DNA of 64,000 bases, taken from positions 515,001 through 579,000 of the forward strand of contig NZ_CP019640.1 of NCBI RefSeq assembly GCF_001999905.1. The letters run 5' to 3'. Made by a program: the position numbers and the translations under genes. Of the stretch, positions 49,526-58,749 are shown in pieces. The notes beneath the pieces were generated by a model. It made no database searches and had not been told where the DNA came from. It worked only from the letters and a program-made list of their open reading frames with translations. Source of the DNA: Planococcus lenghuensis. GTDB taxonomy: Bacteria > Bacillota > Bacilli > Bacillales_A > Planococcaceae. Position 1 is the first letter of the stretch. The number at the start of each line of letters is the position of its first letter.

Positions 49526-49613
49526 GGAGATGTACCCAAGAGGCTGAAGGGGGCTGACTCGAAATCAGCTAGGGCGTGCAAGCGCCGCGGGGGTTCAAAT
49601 CCTCTCATCTCCG
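49526..49613 (+). tRNA. tRNA-Ser (CGA)
   Basis: 88 nt. Acceptor GGAGATG/CATCTCC, anticodon stem GCTGA/TCAGC with CGA in the loop, long variable arm of the class II serine type, and GGTTCAAATCC T-arm. CCA is not encoded. A terminator follows directly. Confidence 0.96.
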
Positions 49614-49627
49614 CTTAAGTAAAACGA

Positions 49628-49664
49628 AACCGCCATACCCGGTAATCGGGCATGGCGGTTTTTT
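49628..49664. terminator. Terminator after tRNA-Ser
   Basis: Stem AACCGCCATACCCG / CGGGCATGGCGGTT followed by TTTT. Confidence 0.9.
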
Positions 49665-49731
49665 GCGGATTTTCATCCAGCGGCATCCGGTGATTTGCAT
49701 TAAGCCCGGCCGCACAGCATCCGATTGCCGC

Positions 49732-49947
49732 CTACATCCGGTACACAGCGTCCGGTGAACTCCACGTTTCCACGTGCTCATCGCGGCCGATATTATCCAC
49801 ATAATCCTGGACAGTATGCCATTGCACGTCATAGCGGTTTCCGCTCAAATCCTTCGCGTGCGCCCGCATGATGGGCTGTTCCAGTGAATCATCTAAATAC
49901 GGCTGTTCGGTCAGCTCCAGCTCCTTGCCTTCCCACATGATGATCAT
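49732..49947 (-). CDS. Small protein of unknown function
   Basis: 71 aa from ATG 49947 (MIIMWEGKELELTEQ), chosen because GGAGGG lies 6 nt upstream; ATGs at 49953 and 49962 overlap that site. Acidic, single domain, no signal; WHTVQDYVDNIGRDEHVETW is notable for its Trp residues. Not recognised. The gap 49948-50212 has no gene; it holds the promoter of the BCCT gene. Confidence 0.7.
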   Translation of the reverse strand: MIIMWEGKELELTEQPYLDDSLEQPIMRAHAKDLSGNRYDVQWHTVQDYVDNIGRDEHVETWSSPDAVYRM

Positions 49948-50212
49948 AGTCATCCCTCCCATTTAATAAACGGCTTAGTATAGGTTTAGCCCATTACCGG
50001 CAGAGTGTAAACGTCTTTCCGCAAAGAGAAGTCGACAGTGGCCGAAATGAGCGAAAAATCGGTTTGTTTGCGCTTACTGTATCTGTAAATTTACCGACAA
50101 TTTAGACCTATTTGCTCATATATAGAAGCGTTCATCACAGGATTGTGATATGATAATTCAGGCTTGGCACAAATTCGGGAAAATTATTATCATATTACTT
50201 GAGAGGTGAAGC

Positions 50213-51715
50213 ATGCAAAAAGCAACGTTAGTATTTTGGATTTCATTAGCTATTTCGTTGATTGTCGTCATATGGGGATCGTTCGCACCTGGGAATCTTG
50301 AAACGTTCACAGGGGAGTTGACCGGTCAAATTTACGGGAAGTTCGGCTGGTTCTACCTGCTGCTCGTTCTCGCTGTTCTGCTGTTCTGTATTTACATGAT
50401 GTTCTCGCGCTTTGGAAACGTGAAGCTCGGAAAGAAAAACGAAGAACCCGAATTCAGCCGCGCTTCATGGTTCGCGATGCTATTCAGTGCCGGTATGGGG
50501 ATGGGCCTCGTGTTCTGGTCGACCGCCGAGCCGATTTCACACGCGTTCAAGAGCAGTCCGGTTTCACCGGAAGGCTCGGAACAAGCGATTAAAGAAGCAT
50601 TGAAGTTCTCCTTTTTCCATTGGGGAATCCATGCCTGGGCTATTTACGGTATCGTTGGACTCGTCCTGGCTTATTTCAAATTCCATAAAGGGGCACCCGG
50701 TTTGATCAGTGCGACGCTTGTGCCGCTGTTCGGCGAAAAGCTGATGCAGGGCTTACTCGGGAAGCTGATCGATTCGCTTGCGGTATTCGCGACGATTGTC
50801 GGAGTCGCGGCGACGCTCGGATTCGGTTCCGCACAGATCGCCGGTGGTCTCTCGTTCCTGTTTGAAGGAATTCCGGATTCATTTTTTGTCCAGCTGATTG
50901 TGCTGGCGGTTGCCACTGCCTTGTTCATCTGGTCCGCCTGGTCGGGGCTTGGACGCGGCATCAAGTACTTGAGTAACATTAATATGGCGCTTGCCGCTGT
51001 CCTGATGCTCCTGCTGTTTATCGTCGGACCGACGCTGTATATCCTGAACATGTTCACGAATGCGCTCGGTCAATATGTGGCGGATTTCTTCGAACTAAGC
51101 TTGCGGCTCGCACCGCTTGATGAAGAGAACCGGGCATGGATCAACGGCTGGACGATTTTCTACTGGGCATGGTGGGTATCGTGGGCACCGTTCGTCGGCA
51201 TCTTCATCGCCCGGATTTCACGGGGACGGACGATCAAGGAATTCCTGGTGGGTGTACTTGTCGTGCCGTCGCTGCTAAGCTTTGTCTTCTTCGCCGTCTT
51301 TGGCGTTTCGGCGCTGAATGTCGAACAGCTCGGCCTTGCCGAAATCTCGGCACTGTCGCTTGAGACATCGACATTCGGGGTGCTGGCCGAATATCCGCTC
51401 GGCTACGTCATGTCACTTATCACGATTTTCGTCATCGCGATTTTCTTCATCACGTCTGCCGATTCGGCGACATTCGTCCTCGGGATGCTGACGACGAACG
51501 GATTGCTGAATCCGCCGAACTCCGTGAAAATCACATGGGGTCTGATCCAGTCATCAGTGGCTGCCGTCATCGTCTACTTCGGCGGGACGCAAGGACTGCA
51601 GAATATGCTGATCATCGCAGCATTGCCGTTCGCCGTCATCATTATCCTGATGGGCTGGTCAATGCTGAAAGACGTTTCGAATGAAGCGAAAATGACTAAA
51701 ACTAAACGGGACTAA
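50213..51715 (+). CDS. BCCT family betaine/carnitine/choline transporter
   Basis: 500 aa, twelve membrane helices. The BCCT signatures GMGMGLVFWSTAEP and the Trp-rich INGWTIFYWAWWVSWAPFVG, which make the substrate pocket, are intact. It imports glycine betaine or a similar osmolyte with sodium, as B. subtilis OpuD does; substrate is inferred from family. ATG 50213 follows GAGAGGTG. Single gene with terminator. Confidence 0.93.
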   Translation: MQKATLVFWISLAISLIVVIWGSFAPGNLETFTGELTGQIYGKFGWFYLLLVLAVLLFCIYMMFSRFGNVKLGKKNEEPEFSRASWFAMLFSAGMGMGLVFWSTAEPISHAFKSSPVSPEGSEQAIKEALKFSFFHWGIHAWAIYGIVGLVLAYFKFHKGAPGLISATLVPLFGEKLMQGLLGKLIDSLAVFATIVGVAATLGFGSAQIAGGLSFLFEGIPDSFFVQLIVLAVATALFIWSAWSGLGRGIKYLSNINMALAAVLMLLLFIVGPTLYILNMFTNALGQYVADFFELSLRLAPLDEENRAWINGWTIFYWAWWVSWAPFVGIFIARISRGRTIKEFLVGVLVVPSLLSFVFFAVFGVSALNVEQLGLAEISALSLETSTFGVLAEYPLGYVMSLITIFVIAIFFITSADSATFVLGMLTTNGLLNPPNSVKITWGLIQSSVAAVIVYFGGTQGLQNMLIIAALPFAVIIILMGWSMLKDVSNEAKMTKTKRD

Positions 51716-51736
51716 TTCCGATCCTGTTCAATTGAA

Positions 51737-51771
51737 AACACCGCTCTCTGAAAAGGGAAGCGGTGTTTTTT
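51737..51771 (+). terminator. Terminator of the BCCT gene
   Basis: Stem AACACCGCT / AGCGGTGTT with a 13-nt loop, followed by T's. Confidence 0.85.
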
Positions 51772-51794
51772 ATGGTTGCGAGTAGTGGGCCGGT

Positions 51795-51920
51795 TTAAAG
51801 TGGATTCAAAGGGTCTTAAAGTGAACTCAGCTGCTCTTAAAACGCGTTCGCCGGCTCTTAAAGTGCACTCGCTGGCTCTTAAAGTGACTTCAATCAATCT
51901 TAATCGCAACTCAGCCGCAT
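51795..51920 (+). repeat. 21-bp repeat array, exactly six units
   Basis: Units start at 51795, 51816, 51837, 51858, 51879 and 51900, all 21 bp. All begin TTAA and have TC at positions 12-13. Only the sixth begins TTAATC. Flanked on the right by the recurrent hairpin (51937). Located between the converging BCCT and dicarboxylate-symporter genes. Confidence 0.92.
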
Positions 51921-51936
51921 TCTCATTAAGAATAGC

Positions 51937-51970
51937 AAAAAGCTGCCACCGACTTCACGGCATCAGCTTT
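51937..51970 (-). terminator. Recurrent hairpin after the array
   Basis: AAAGCTGCCACCG / CGGCATCAGCTTT; same family as 46554 and 62272. Confidence 0.65.
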
Positions 51971-52017
51971 CTTGAATTCATTTGAAAGATAAAGGCCGCA
52001 ACTTGATAACAGCCAAG

Positions 52018-52062
52018 GCTTCACAATGCGTTCAGCCGACCCTGATCGCAACCCGGCCGCAC
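52018..52062 (+). repeat. Degenerate 21-bp repeat units
   Basis: TCACAATGCGTTCAGCCGAC followed about 21 bp later by CTGATCGCAACCCGG; probably two decayed units. Confidence 0.35.
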
Positions 52063-52070
52063 CTAAACAA

Positions 52071-52107
52071 GAAACTCCCCCGGCGTTCAACGCGCCGGGG
52101 AAGTTTC
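52071..52107 (-). terminator. Terminator of the dicarboxylate symporter gene
   Basis: GAAACTCCCCCGGCG / CGCCGGGGAAGTTTC. Confidence 0.85.
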
Positions 52108-52111
52108 CGTA

Positions 52112-53368
52112 TCAATAAGCTGCTTCTGCTTCTTTTTCCTGCACGCGTGTCTCGCGTCTGTCTTCCGTCTCCGCGACATACAAGGCACACGCTGCATCAC
52201 CCGTGATATTCACAGCGGTCCGGGTCATATCAAGGAGCCGGTCGATCCCAAGCACGAGTCCGATACCGGCAACCGGCAGATCAACACTTGTCAGCACCAT
52301 CGCGAGCATGATGAGCCCGACCCCTGGCACGCCGGCAGTTCCGATACTGGCAAGCACGGCTGTCAGCACGACTGTTATAAGTGCGGCCATCGACAGATCC
52401 GAACCGTATGCCTGCGCGATGAACAGTGTCGCAACCCCTTGCATGATCGCGGTGCCGTCCATGTTGATCGTAGCGCCGAGCGGCTGGACGAATGAACTGA
52501 TCGGCTTCGGCACACCGAGTTTCTTCTGTGCGACATCCATCGACACAGGCAGCGTCGCACTGGAGCTCGACGTACTGAATGCGATGCTCATCGCCGGTGC
52601 GAACGTTTTAAAGAACCAGATCGGGTTCTTCTTCGCCAAGAACGCCACCGTGCCGCCGTACGTGAACGCCGCGTGGATGAGCAGCCCGAGCACGACGACA
52701 AACATATAGGCGCCCATCGCTTTGATTGCTGACAGTCCTTGTGAACCGATCGCCGTCGCGATCAGCGCGAACGTGCCGTACGGAGCAAAACGCATGACAA
52801 GACTCACCAAATAAATCATGACGTCATTGCCCTGCTCCACCAGATTCAAAATGCCTTGCGTCCGTTCCCGGAGCGCCGCCAGAGCGAGTCCGACAAACAC
52901 CGCAAACACGATGATCTGCAGCATATTGCCGTCCGTCAGCGCGGCGAGCGGGTTGCGCGGGATAATGCCGAGCAGCGTATCCGCCACCGGAGGCGCTTCT
53001 GCTGCTTCGTACGTCGCCCCTTCCAGATCAAACTCCCCGGCTTCACCCGGTTGGATCAACGCGGCGAGTCCGAGCGCGATCGTAATCGCAATCGTCGTCG
53101 TCACGAGAAAAAACAAAATCGTCTTGATGCCGATGCGGCCTAGCTTCGACGGATCGCCGAGCCCTGCTGTCCCGAGAATGATCGAGATGAACACCAGCGG
53201 CACGACCAGCATGCTGATCAGCGCGATGAAAATCTGCCCGACCGGCACGAACACATATGTATTGAGGACCTCAAACACGTCCGGCGCGAACAAGTTCAGC
53301 AGCAACCCGACAATAGCCCCGAGCAGCAAGGCGATGATAACCTTCTTTGTTAAATTATTCGTCTGCAT
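52112..53368 (-). CDS. Dicarboxylate/amino acid:cation symporter (DAACS family)
   Basis: 418 aa from ATG 53368 (MQTNNLTKK), with GAGGAG 6 nt upstream. The substrate and cation motifs are plain: the serine-rich STSSSSATLPVSM hairpin loop and NMDGTAIMQ, plus FGLAALI-type helices. The protein imports C4-dicarboxylates, glutamate or cystine-like substrates with sodium or protons in relatives (GltP, DctP, TcyP); which one is not clear. Opposes the BCCT gene. Confidence 0.93.
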   Translation of the reverse strand: MQTNNLTKKVIIALLLGAIVGLLLNLFAPDVFEVLNTYVFVPVGQIFIALISMLVVPLVFISIILGTAGLGDPSKLGRIGIKTILFFLVTTTIAITIALGLAALIQPGEAGEFDLEGATYEAAEAPPVADTLLGIIPRNPLAALTDGNMLQIIVFAVFVGLALAALRERTQGILNLVEQGNDVMIYLVSLVMRFAPYGTFALIATAIGSQGLSAIKAMGAYMFVVVLGLLIHAAFTYGGTVAFLAKKNPIWFFKTFAPAMSIAFSTSSSSATLPVSMDVAQKKLGVPKPISSFVQPLGATINMDGTAIMQGVATLFIAQAYGSDLSMAALITVVLTAVLASIGTAGVPGVGLIMLAMVLTSVDLPVAGIGLVLGIDRLLDMTRTAVNITGDAACALYVAETEDRRETRVQEKEAEAAY

Positions 53369-53476
53369 AAATTCTCCTCTTCCATCATTGTATAAAATAG
53401 GCAACTAAGCGTTATTTTACAGACTAGAGCTTGTCTTAAGCAAGCAAAGCCTTCTTCCGGCAATTTTGCGACAACC

Positions 53477-53507
53477 TAAAAAGCCGCCGGGCAAGCCCAA
53501 GCGGCTG
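53477..53507 (-). terminator. Terminator of the TVP38 gene
   Basis: Minus strand: AGCCGCTTGGGC / GCCCGGCGGCT followed by TTTT. Confidence 0.78.
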
Positions 53508-53518
53508 AAGAGAGGCGG

Positions 53519-54079
53519 TCAGTCGGCAGTATCCGGCGCCGTCTCCGGTTTATGATATTTACCGATCACATAATAGATACCAGCCAGCACTGCAGCGAGC
53601 ATCAATGACGTGATCCACGACATGCTGGAAAGGGCGTGGCCGAACGCTGTATACAAAATAGCCGGAGCGACCAGCCCTGCAAGGGTATAGCTGGCATACT
53701 GCCTGAATGATTTCGTCATTTCCATCACATAGACATTCAACAGATTAAAATGGACAAACGGCATGACACGCAGCACAAGCACTTGTCCGAGCGACAGTGT
53801 CCGGCCGTGGCCGAACCGCTCCTTCAAGCGGTCAAGCCGGGCTTTGAACCCGGGAAAACGATTGACGAGCACATACATTTCAAAGCTCATGAGCGACAGG
53901 CCGATAAACGACAGAATCGCACCCGGCACGAATCCGAACAGCACACCGCCGAGGATGCAGACGACAAGCACCGGAATCAGCAACAGCGGACGGAGCATGT
54001 GCAGAAGGATGAACAGCACCGGCGCAAACCAGCCGGCACTTTCAATGTAAGTGGTGACCGTTTCTTGCAATTGGTTCAT
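53519..54079 (-). CDS. TVP38/TMEM64 family membrane protein
   Basis: 186 aa from ATG 54079 (MNQLQETVTTY), with GGAGGAG upstream. Membrane helices at about 20-45, 50-75, 135-160 and 160-180. The family's central region is present as LGGVLFGFVPGAILSFIG and RVMPFVHFNLLNVYVMEM. Related DedA/TVP38 proteins flip or scramble phospholipids. A close match to B. subtilis YtxB/YdjZ is likely but unproven. Confidence 0.88.
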   Translation of the reverse strand: MNQLQETVTTYIESAGWFAPVLFILLHMLRPLLLIPVLVVCILGGVLFGFVPGAILSFIGLSLMSFEMYVLVNRFPGFKARLDRLKERFGHGRTLSLGQVLVLRVMPFVHFNLLNVYVMEMTKSFRQYASYTLAGLVAPAILYTAFGHALSSMSWITSLMLAAVLAGIYYVIGKYHKPETAPDTAD

Positions 54080-54221
54080 AGGAAACTCCTCCATTCCGGA
54101 ACCACATTATTACACTATACCCGTTTTCGGCGAATTGCAATGAGCATGAAAATAGAGGGAAAACTGGCGGGACTGTGGAAAAAGAATCAGGAACAAGTGA
54201 CGGAGAGAGGGACGGGACAGG

Positions 54222-55265
54222 ATGAAACAAATTGACGTGCTCATCATCGGAGCAGGCCAGGCAGGGCTTGCTGCCGCTTATTACCTGCAGAAAACAGATA
54301 AAACGTTCGTGCTGCTCGACGGCGCCGGCCGGATCGGGGACAGCTGGCGCAACCGCTATGATTCGCTCGTGCTGTTCAGCCCGCGGCGCTACAGCCGGCT
54401 GCCGGGACTGGCGATGACGGGAGATCCGGAAGGCTACCCGGGGAAGGATGAATTCGCTGCTTACCTGGAACGGTACGCGGGCCATTTCGGATTTCCCGTG
54501 GCACTCGGCGTCCGGGTGGAGAAAATGGAGCGGTGGGCGGACGGGTACCGGGTCGTGACGACTGCAGGTGATTATGTTGCTGCACACGTGATCATAGCGA
54601 CCGGTCCGTTCCAGCGGCCGCACATCCCGGTGCTGCCCGGGGGAGTGCCGGAAACGCTCACCCAGCTGCATTCAGCGGAATACCGGTCACCTGATCAGTT
54701 GCCGGATGGACCGGTCGCTGTCATCGGCGGCGGCAATTCGGGTGCGCAGATCGCAGTCGAATTGGCCGAAAGCCGACAGGTCATGTTGGCGACCGGGCAT
54801 GAATTGGTCTTCATTCCACAGCGGATTTTCGGAAAAAGCCTGTTTTTCTGGCTCGGAATATCCGGCATTTCGCGCATTTCGCCGGATTCCCGGCTGTCGA
54901 CACGTTTGAAAAAAGGGGAGCCGGTCATCGGCACTGCGCTGAAACCGCTGATTGCAGCAAGCCGTGTGCAGATTGCAGAAAGAGCCGTCGCATTCTGCGG
55001 CGGCTCCCTGGTCTTTCAGGATGGATCGGAATTCACACCGCGCAGCATCGTCTGGGCAACGGGTTTCCGGTTTGATTACAATTGGCTGAATGTGGCAGGC
55101 ACGCTCAATGAGCAAGGCCAGCCGGTTCACCGTCGCGGCCATTCGCCGGTTTCGGGTCTTTATTTTCTCGGACTTCCGTGGCTGTCCGGGGTGTGTTCCG
55201 GCCGCATCAACGGCGTCGGGCGGGACGCGAAAAAGCTCGTTCGCCAAATCGTCAATCCAGCTTGA
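54222..55265 (+). CDS. Flavin-containing monooxygenase-like oxidoreductase
   Basis: 347 aa. FAD motif LIIGAGQAGLAAAYYLQ at the N-terminus, a second GxGxxG (VIGGGNSGAQIAVELAE) for NADPH at about residue 167, and the C-terminal ATGFRFDYNWL. These fit the CzcO/YwnA group of Baeyer-Villiger-like flavoproteins. Start ATG 54222 with GGACAGG upstream. Its last 14 bp overlap the opposing phosphoesterase gene. Confidence 0.9.
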   Translation: MKQIDVLIIGAGQAGLAAAYYLQKTDKTFVLLDGAGRIGDSWRNRYDSLVLFSPRRYSRLPGLAMTGDPEGYPGKDEFAAYLERYAGHFGFPVALGVRVEKMERWADGYRVVTTAGDYVAAHVIIATGPFQRPHIPVLPGGVPETLTQLHSAEYRSPDQLPDGPVAVIGGGNSGAQIAVELAESRQVMLATGHELVFIPQRIFGKSLFFWLGISGISRISPDSRLSTRLKKGEPVIGTALKPLIAASRVQIAERAVAFCGGSLVFQDGSEFTPRSIVWATGFRFDYNWLNVAGTLNEQGQPVHRRGHSPVSGLYFLGLPWLSGVCSGRINGVGRDAKKLVRQIVNPA

Positions 55266-56058
55266 TCAGTTTAATGGCTTCCCGGATTTCCTCGTCAGCG
55301 GACGGATTCGTCCATTCATGCGGATAATAGCCGAGCGGCCGGCACAGCACTTCAATGCCGTCGTGCTGCTCGTGATACCGCGTGTGGATATGGCCGAAAA
55401 TGTACTTTTTCACGCCGTACTTCTTGGCGAGTGCGCCATAGCGGCTGCTGCCCATCATGGAATTGAAGAAATCCCAGCTTGGATCATTTTTTACATGTAC
55501 GAGATGCATGAACGGAACGACGTGCGTCACGAGAATGATTTTTTTATGCTGATGCAGTTCAAGCTGCTGTTCGAGTTTATCGGCATAATACTTGCTGCGC
55601 TCGATATCGCTTTGCCCCCAATGAGCATGCAATTTATCGGGCCATGTGAAGTCGCCGTACGTTCCGCGGGAAAACTCTTCTTCGGTAAAGCCGTCGACGC
55701 CGAATGAATAATCGTACCAGCCGCCATCGCCGATTGCGACCCAGTCGCGGCCGAGCTCAATGGGGCCGTTGCCGAGGTTGCCGGGAAAGCGGAGCAGCGT
55801 GTCGTACGCTTCATTGGCGTCATCGGCATAGACGTCATGATTGCCATGGACGAAAAGCACTTTCATCGCAGGGAATTCCGCCTGCAGACTGTCCAGCAGC
55901 TTCCGGCTTTTTTCCGGACCTGCCGTCATGTCACCGCTGATGATGAATACATCCGGCGTGTGTTGGCAGATCCAGTCAGCCAGCGCCTTCATAATGGAAG
56001 TTTGGGTGTTCTTGCGGTTCAGCCCTTCGTGGATATCGGATAACACAGCGACTCTCAA
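55252..56058 (-). CDS. Metallophosphoesterase
   Basis: 268 aa from TTG 56058 (MRVAVLSDIHEG), chosen because AAGGAGG lies 8 nt upstream; an ATG six codons upstream lacks a site. The binuclear-metal motifs are in order: DIHEG, SGDMT, GNHD, VTHVV and GHIHTR. The family covers cyclic-nucleotide phosphodiesterases and protein phosphatases. Follows the CPBP gene on the same strand after 14 bp, so probably one operon. Confidence 0.9.
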   Translation of the reverse strand: MRVAVLSDIHEGLNRKNTQTSIMKALADWICQHTPDVFIISGDMTAGPEKSRKLLDSLQAEFPAMKVLFVHGNHDVYADDANEAYDTLLRFPGNLGNGPIELGRDWVAIGDGGWYDYSFGVDGFTEEEFSRGTYGDFTWPDKLHAHWGQSDIERSKYYADKLEQQLELHQHKKIILVTHVVPFMHLVHVKNDPSWDFFNSMMGSSRYGALAKKYGVKKYIFGHIHTRYHEQHDGIEVLCRPLGYYPHEWTNPSADEEIREAIKLIKLD

Positions 56059-56072
56059 CTGGAATTCCTCCT

Positions 56073-56909
56073 TCATGACACAGATGGCTGCCCGCTGCGC
56101 TTCGCCGGTTTCATGCTGCGGACGAGCCGGGTGAGGAACAGTCCGAGCAAGATGGAGGCAATGATGAGCACAGCTGCATTGGGCAGCGCTTTTTCATAAA
56201 TATCGGCAGGTTCCAGCAAGGCGAGCGCCTCCGGAAACGTCGGGGCCACATACGCAGCCAGCACAGCCAATGAATTATTGAAGATATGCAGCATGACCGG
56301 CACAAGCAGGTTGCGCGTCTTGATGAACAGAAGCGATGTGATCACACCGAACATGAAGGCGCCGAGAACATCGGCATGCAGAACGCCGAACAAAATGCTC
56401 GAGATTAGAATGCCGCCCCACATCGACGTTTTGCGGATCATCCGGTTCAGCAGAACGCCGCGGAACATAAACTCTTCGGCGATCGGCCCGATCACTGCGA
56501 GGAAGAGGATCTCCAGAACGAGAAAACCGGGGGACGTCGTCATCGGCACCGGTTCCATAAACAGCTCCACGAGCCACGGAGCAATCGGCATGAGCGCAGC
56601 CAATTGCAGCCAAAACACGCTCAGTGAAAACGCGATCAGTATGAACACGAGAACAGCCAGGCGCGGAATCCATTCCTTCATGCCGGCCGTAAACAGGATA
56701 CCTTGCACCGGCCGGTTCTGTTTGCGGAAGTAATAGCCGAAATACAGAACGGGCACGATAATATACAGAATGGCCATGAAGATTGTATTGACGGCATCAT
56801 CACTTACGGTAAATAAATAACTGTCGATAAAGAGCAAGGCGACGACCATCACGATGATGGCCAGAATATTGTATAAAATGAGGTAGCGCGTCTTCATTTC
56901 CCAGAACAT
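56073..56909 (-). CDS. CPBP family intramembrane metalloprotease
   Basis: 278 aa with about eight helices. Motifs: EEFMFRG, FGVLHADVLG and HIFNNS. The second CPBP gene of the window, not a near copy of that at 12316. ATG 56909 has AAGGGAG upstream. In other bacteria such genes take part in prenyl-protein or peptide processing; no substrate candidate is near. Confidence 0.88.
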   Translation of the reverse strand: MFWEMKTRYLILYNILAIIVMVVALLFIDSYLFTVSDDAVNTIFMAILYIIVPVLYFGYYFRKQNRPVQGILFTAGMKEWIPRLAVLVFILIAFSLSVFWLQLAALMPIAPWLVELFMEPVPMTTSPGFLVLEILFLAVIGPIAEEFMFRGVLLNRMIRKTSMWGGILISSILFGVLHADVLGAFMFGVITSLLFIKTRNLLVPVMLHIFNNSLAVLAAYVAPTFPEALALLEPADIYEKALPNAAVLIIASILLGLFLTRLVRSMKPAKRSGQPSVS

Positions 56910-57086
56910 GCAGTCACTCCCTTTCAGTTAGCTATACGGAAATGGAAGAAATTAGTTTCAGTATTACTGTTTATTATACCAAGATTCAGCGGAAACCGGG
57001 CGACAACACTGTCGTTAATTCAGAAAATTGTAACGCCCGGTTTTTTGGTTCGTCTAATGAACCAAAGCTGAAAGGAGATGATCGCC

Positions 57087-57449
57087 ATGAAACGGCTGAC
57101 AGGAAGATTCGCAGTCGCATCGCTTGTGCTCATTGGCCTGACAGCCTGCGGGGAGGAAGAAGCGCAGGAAACGGAAGTGGCTGCAGCTGAAGACACCCAT
57201 GAAGCGGAAACGGGCGGCGGGCTGCCGGTGACGTGGATCGTGCACGAAGGAGATAAATATACCTTCATTGAAATCGTGCCGAAAGAGGACATCGATATGG
57301 AGCAGGTCGTATCCACAGGAACGTTCACTAATATGGGGGATGGCATGAAATTCGGTGAAGAAATCCTTCAATATGAGAAAGACGGCAGCCTGTTCGTCAT
57401 CGATAACACCGGTCCCACTGAACAATGGGCCAAGTTTACGTTGAAATAA
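57087..57449 (+). CDS. Small lipoprotein of unknown function
   Basis: 120 aa from ATG 57087, with AAAGGAG 10 nt before it. Lipobox LTAC with Cys at about residue 21, then an acidic linker and a compact domain (DKYTFIEIVPKEDIDMEQVVSTGTFTNMG). I do not recognise it. A GC-rich inverted repeat at 57461-57485 lacks a T run and is not a clear terminator. Confidence 0.78.
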   Translation: MKRLTGRFAVASLVLIGLTACGEEEAQETEVAAAEDTHEAETGGGLPVTWIVHEGDKYTFIEIVPKEDIDMEQVVSTGTFTNMGDGMKFGEEILQYEKDGSLFVIDNTGPTEQWAKFTLK

Positions 57450-57553
57450 CAAAAAATGGATTGCCGGGATTTGGCCGGCAATCTGTATACATAGCAGCAG
57501 TCGGAAGGGTTGCCGGGATATGGTACGCTTATAGCAGGAGGTGTTCATGCGGC

Positions 57554-57724
57554 ATGACGGATACGTTGCGGATTTACGTTATCTCAATCATCGTGATTCC
57601 ATTGGTGATGTCGTTTCTGATCGACGCGGGAACCCGGGAGTCGGGTGGTGTGATCATGTATGTGCTGATCGTCATCGCGACCCATCTCATTGTCACAAAA
57701 GTCCAGGAGGAGCAGGGCCGATGA
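57554..57724 (+). CDS. Small membrane protein coupled to the next gene
   Basis: 56 aa, two hydrophobic helices (YVISIIVIPLVMSFLID and VIMYVLIVIATHLIV). ATG 57554 lies 10 nt after GGAGGTG. Its stop overlaps the next start (ATGA). Function unknown. Confidence 0.65.
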   Translation: MTDTLRIYVISIIVIPLVMSFLIDAGTRESGGVIMYVLIVIATHLIVTKVQEEQGR

Positions 57725-58473
57725 AGCGGATCGGGGCATTGCTTCTTGTCTTGCCGGTTCATTTGGTCATGGGCGGCATTTCCTTGCTGCTGCTCGCCGT
57801 GTCATTCAACGGGAGTTTGGAGTTAGTGTCACTTACTGCATTTTTTATAAACTTTATCGGCTTTGTGGCACTCAGTATGATGCTACTGAAGAACCGGGAA
57901 TGGAAGAATGTGCTGTTTTCTGTGGGCGTGTTCCTCGGAATCGGTCTCGCACTCGCTGCCGTATTCCTGACAACGGGTCGATTCGATGAAGCGTTTTTCA
58001 TTTATCATGCAGCAGGTCATATGTCTTTACTCTGGATCATGGAGCAGCCGGGTCTTTGGCAGGCAGCGGCATATTCCATTATCCCTTCCGCATTGATTGT
58101 CACCGGAGTTTATTTGGGAAAAAAGATCTCGTCGAAAGTGGCATTTATACGAACTGCCTTGTACAGCGGAGCCACAATCGCCGCAATCCTGATCGTGCTC
58201 ATGAGCAGTTTCGAAGGGGAGCGGATCGAGACGCAGGCGGAACTCGCCCGCGCGTTTCCGATGGCGACCGGGTTTCCATTCGATTTCGCTGAATTGCGGC
58301 ACCCGAAAATCGACCCGCCGCTGCCCTGGACATACAGCGGTATCAGTTGCTGTTCCATGACCATCATTTCGTGGAGCAAATTCGGGCTGTCGGCCGCGGT
58401 CCTGTCGGTCGGCATGCTGGTGGCAATAGAAGTGGTTTATTGGGCGTACCGGCGATTCAATACGGGTAAATGA
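57721..58473 (+). CDS. Multi-pass membrane protein of unknown function
   Basis: 250 aa from ATG 57721, with GGAGGAG 9 nt upstream and overlapping the previous gene by 4 bp. About six membrane helices, between residues 5 and 245. A luminal or outside segment FDFAELRHPKIDPPLPWTY is notable. I do not recognise the family. The coupled pair suggests a two-subunit membrane complex. Confidence 0.75.
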   Translation: MKRIGALLLVLPVHLVMGGISLLLLAVSFNGSLELVSLTAFFINFIGFVALSMMLLKNREWKNVLFSVGVFLGIGLALAAVFLTTGRFDEAFFIYHAAGHMSLLWIMEQPGLWQAAAYSIIPSALIVTGVYLGKKISSKVAFIRTALYSGATIAAILIVLMSSFEGERIETQAELARAFPMATGFPFDFAELRHPKIDPPLPWTYSGISCCSMTIISWSKFGLSAAVLSVGMLVAIEVVYWAYRRFNTGK

Positions 58474-58586
58474 AACCGGTATCGCAAGATTAACAAGATC
58501 GCTCTTTGGTATGCAGAAAAGTAAAGTATATATAAATTGAACTAAAGAAAGAGCATTTTAATTAACGGCATTTGAGGTATCTATGC

Positions 58587-58690
58587 TCGCTTGCCGCGGA
58601 CGAACAGGCAAGCTTCCTCTGCCGGCTGGACCGACATGCGGGGTCTTGCCTTGTCCGTTTTTCCGCAGGCGTCTCACATTTTGTCTCTCA
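58587..58690 (+). repeat. Probable dispersed intergenic repeat fragment
   Basis: GCTTGCCGCGGACGAACAGG ... TGCGGGGTCTTGCC ... TTTCCGCAGGCGTCTCAC has the arrangement of GC-rich CCGCGG/CGCAGG intergenic repeats that I recall from Bacillales. It stands out from its AT-rich surroundings. No gene in 58474-58749. Confidence 0.35.
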
Positions 58691-58749
58691 TGCTCGTTCG
58701 AGTGGTGGATCTTTAGCTCAACATATATAGTTAAATTCCAATAACCTTT

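Noticed and set aside
51712-51985. Opposed open frames over the 51.8 kb array
   Set aside because: Same cause: the 21-bp period keeps frames open on both strands. No coding signal.
57425-57553. N-terminal extension of the 56-aa membrane protein
   Set aside because: It overlaps the lipoprotein gene end; GGAGGTG before 57554 marks the start.
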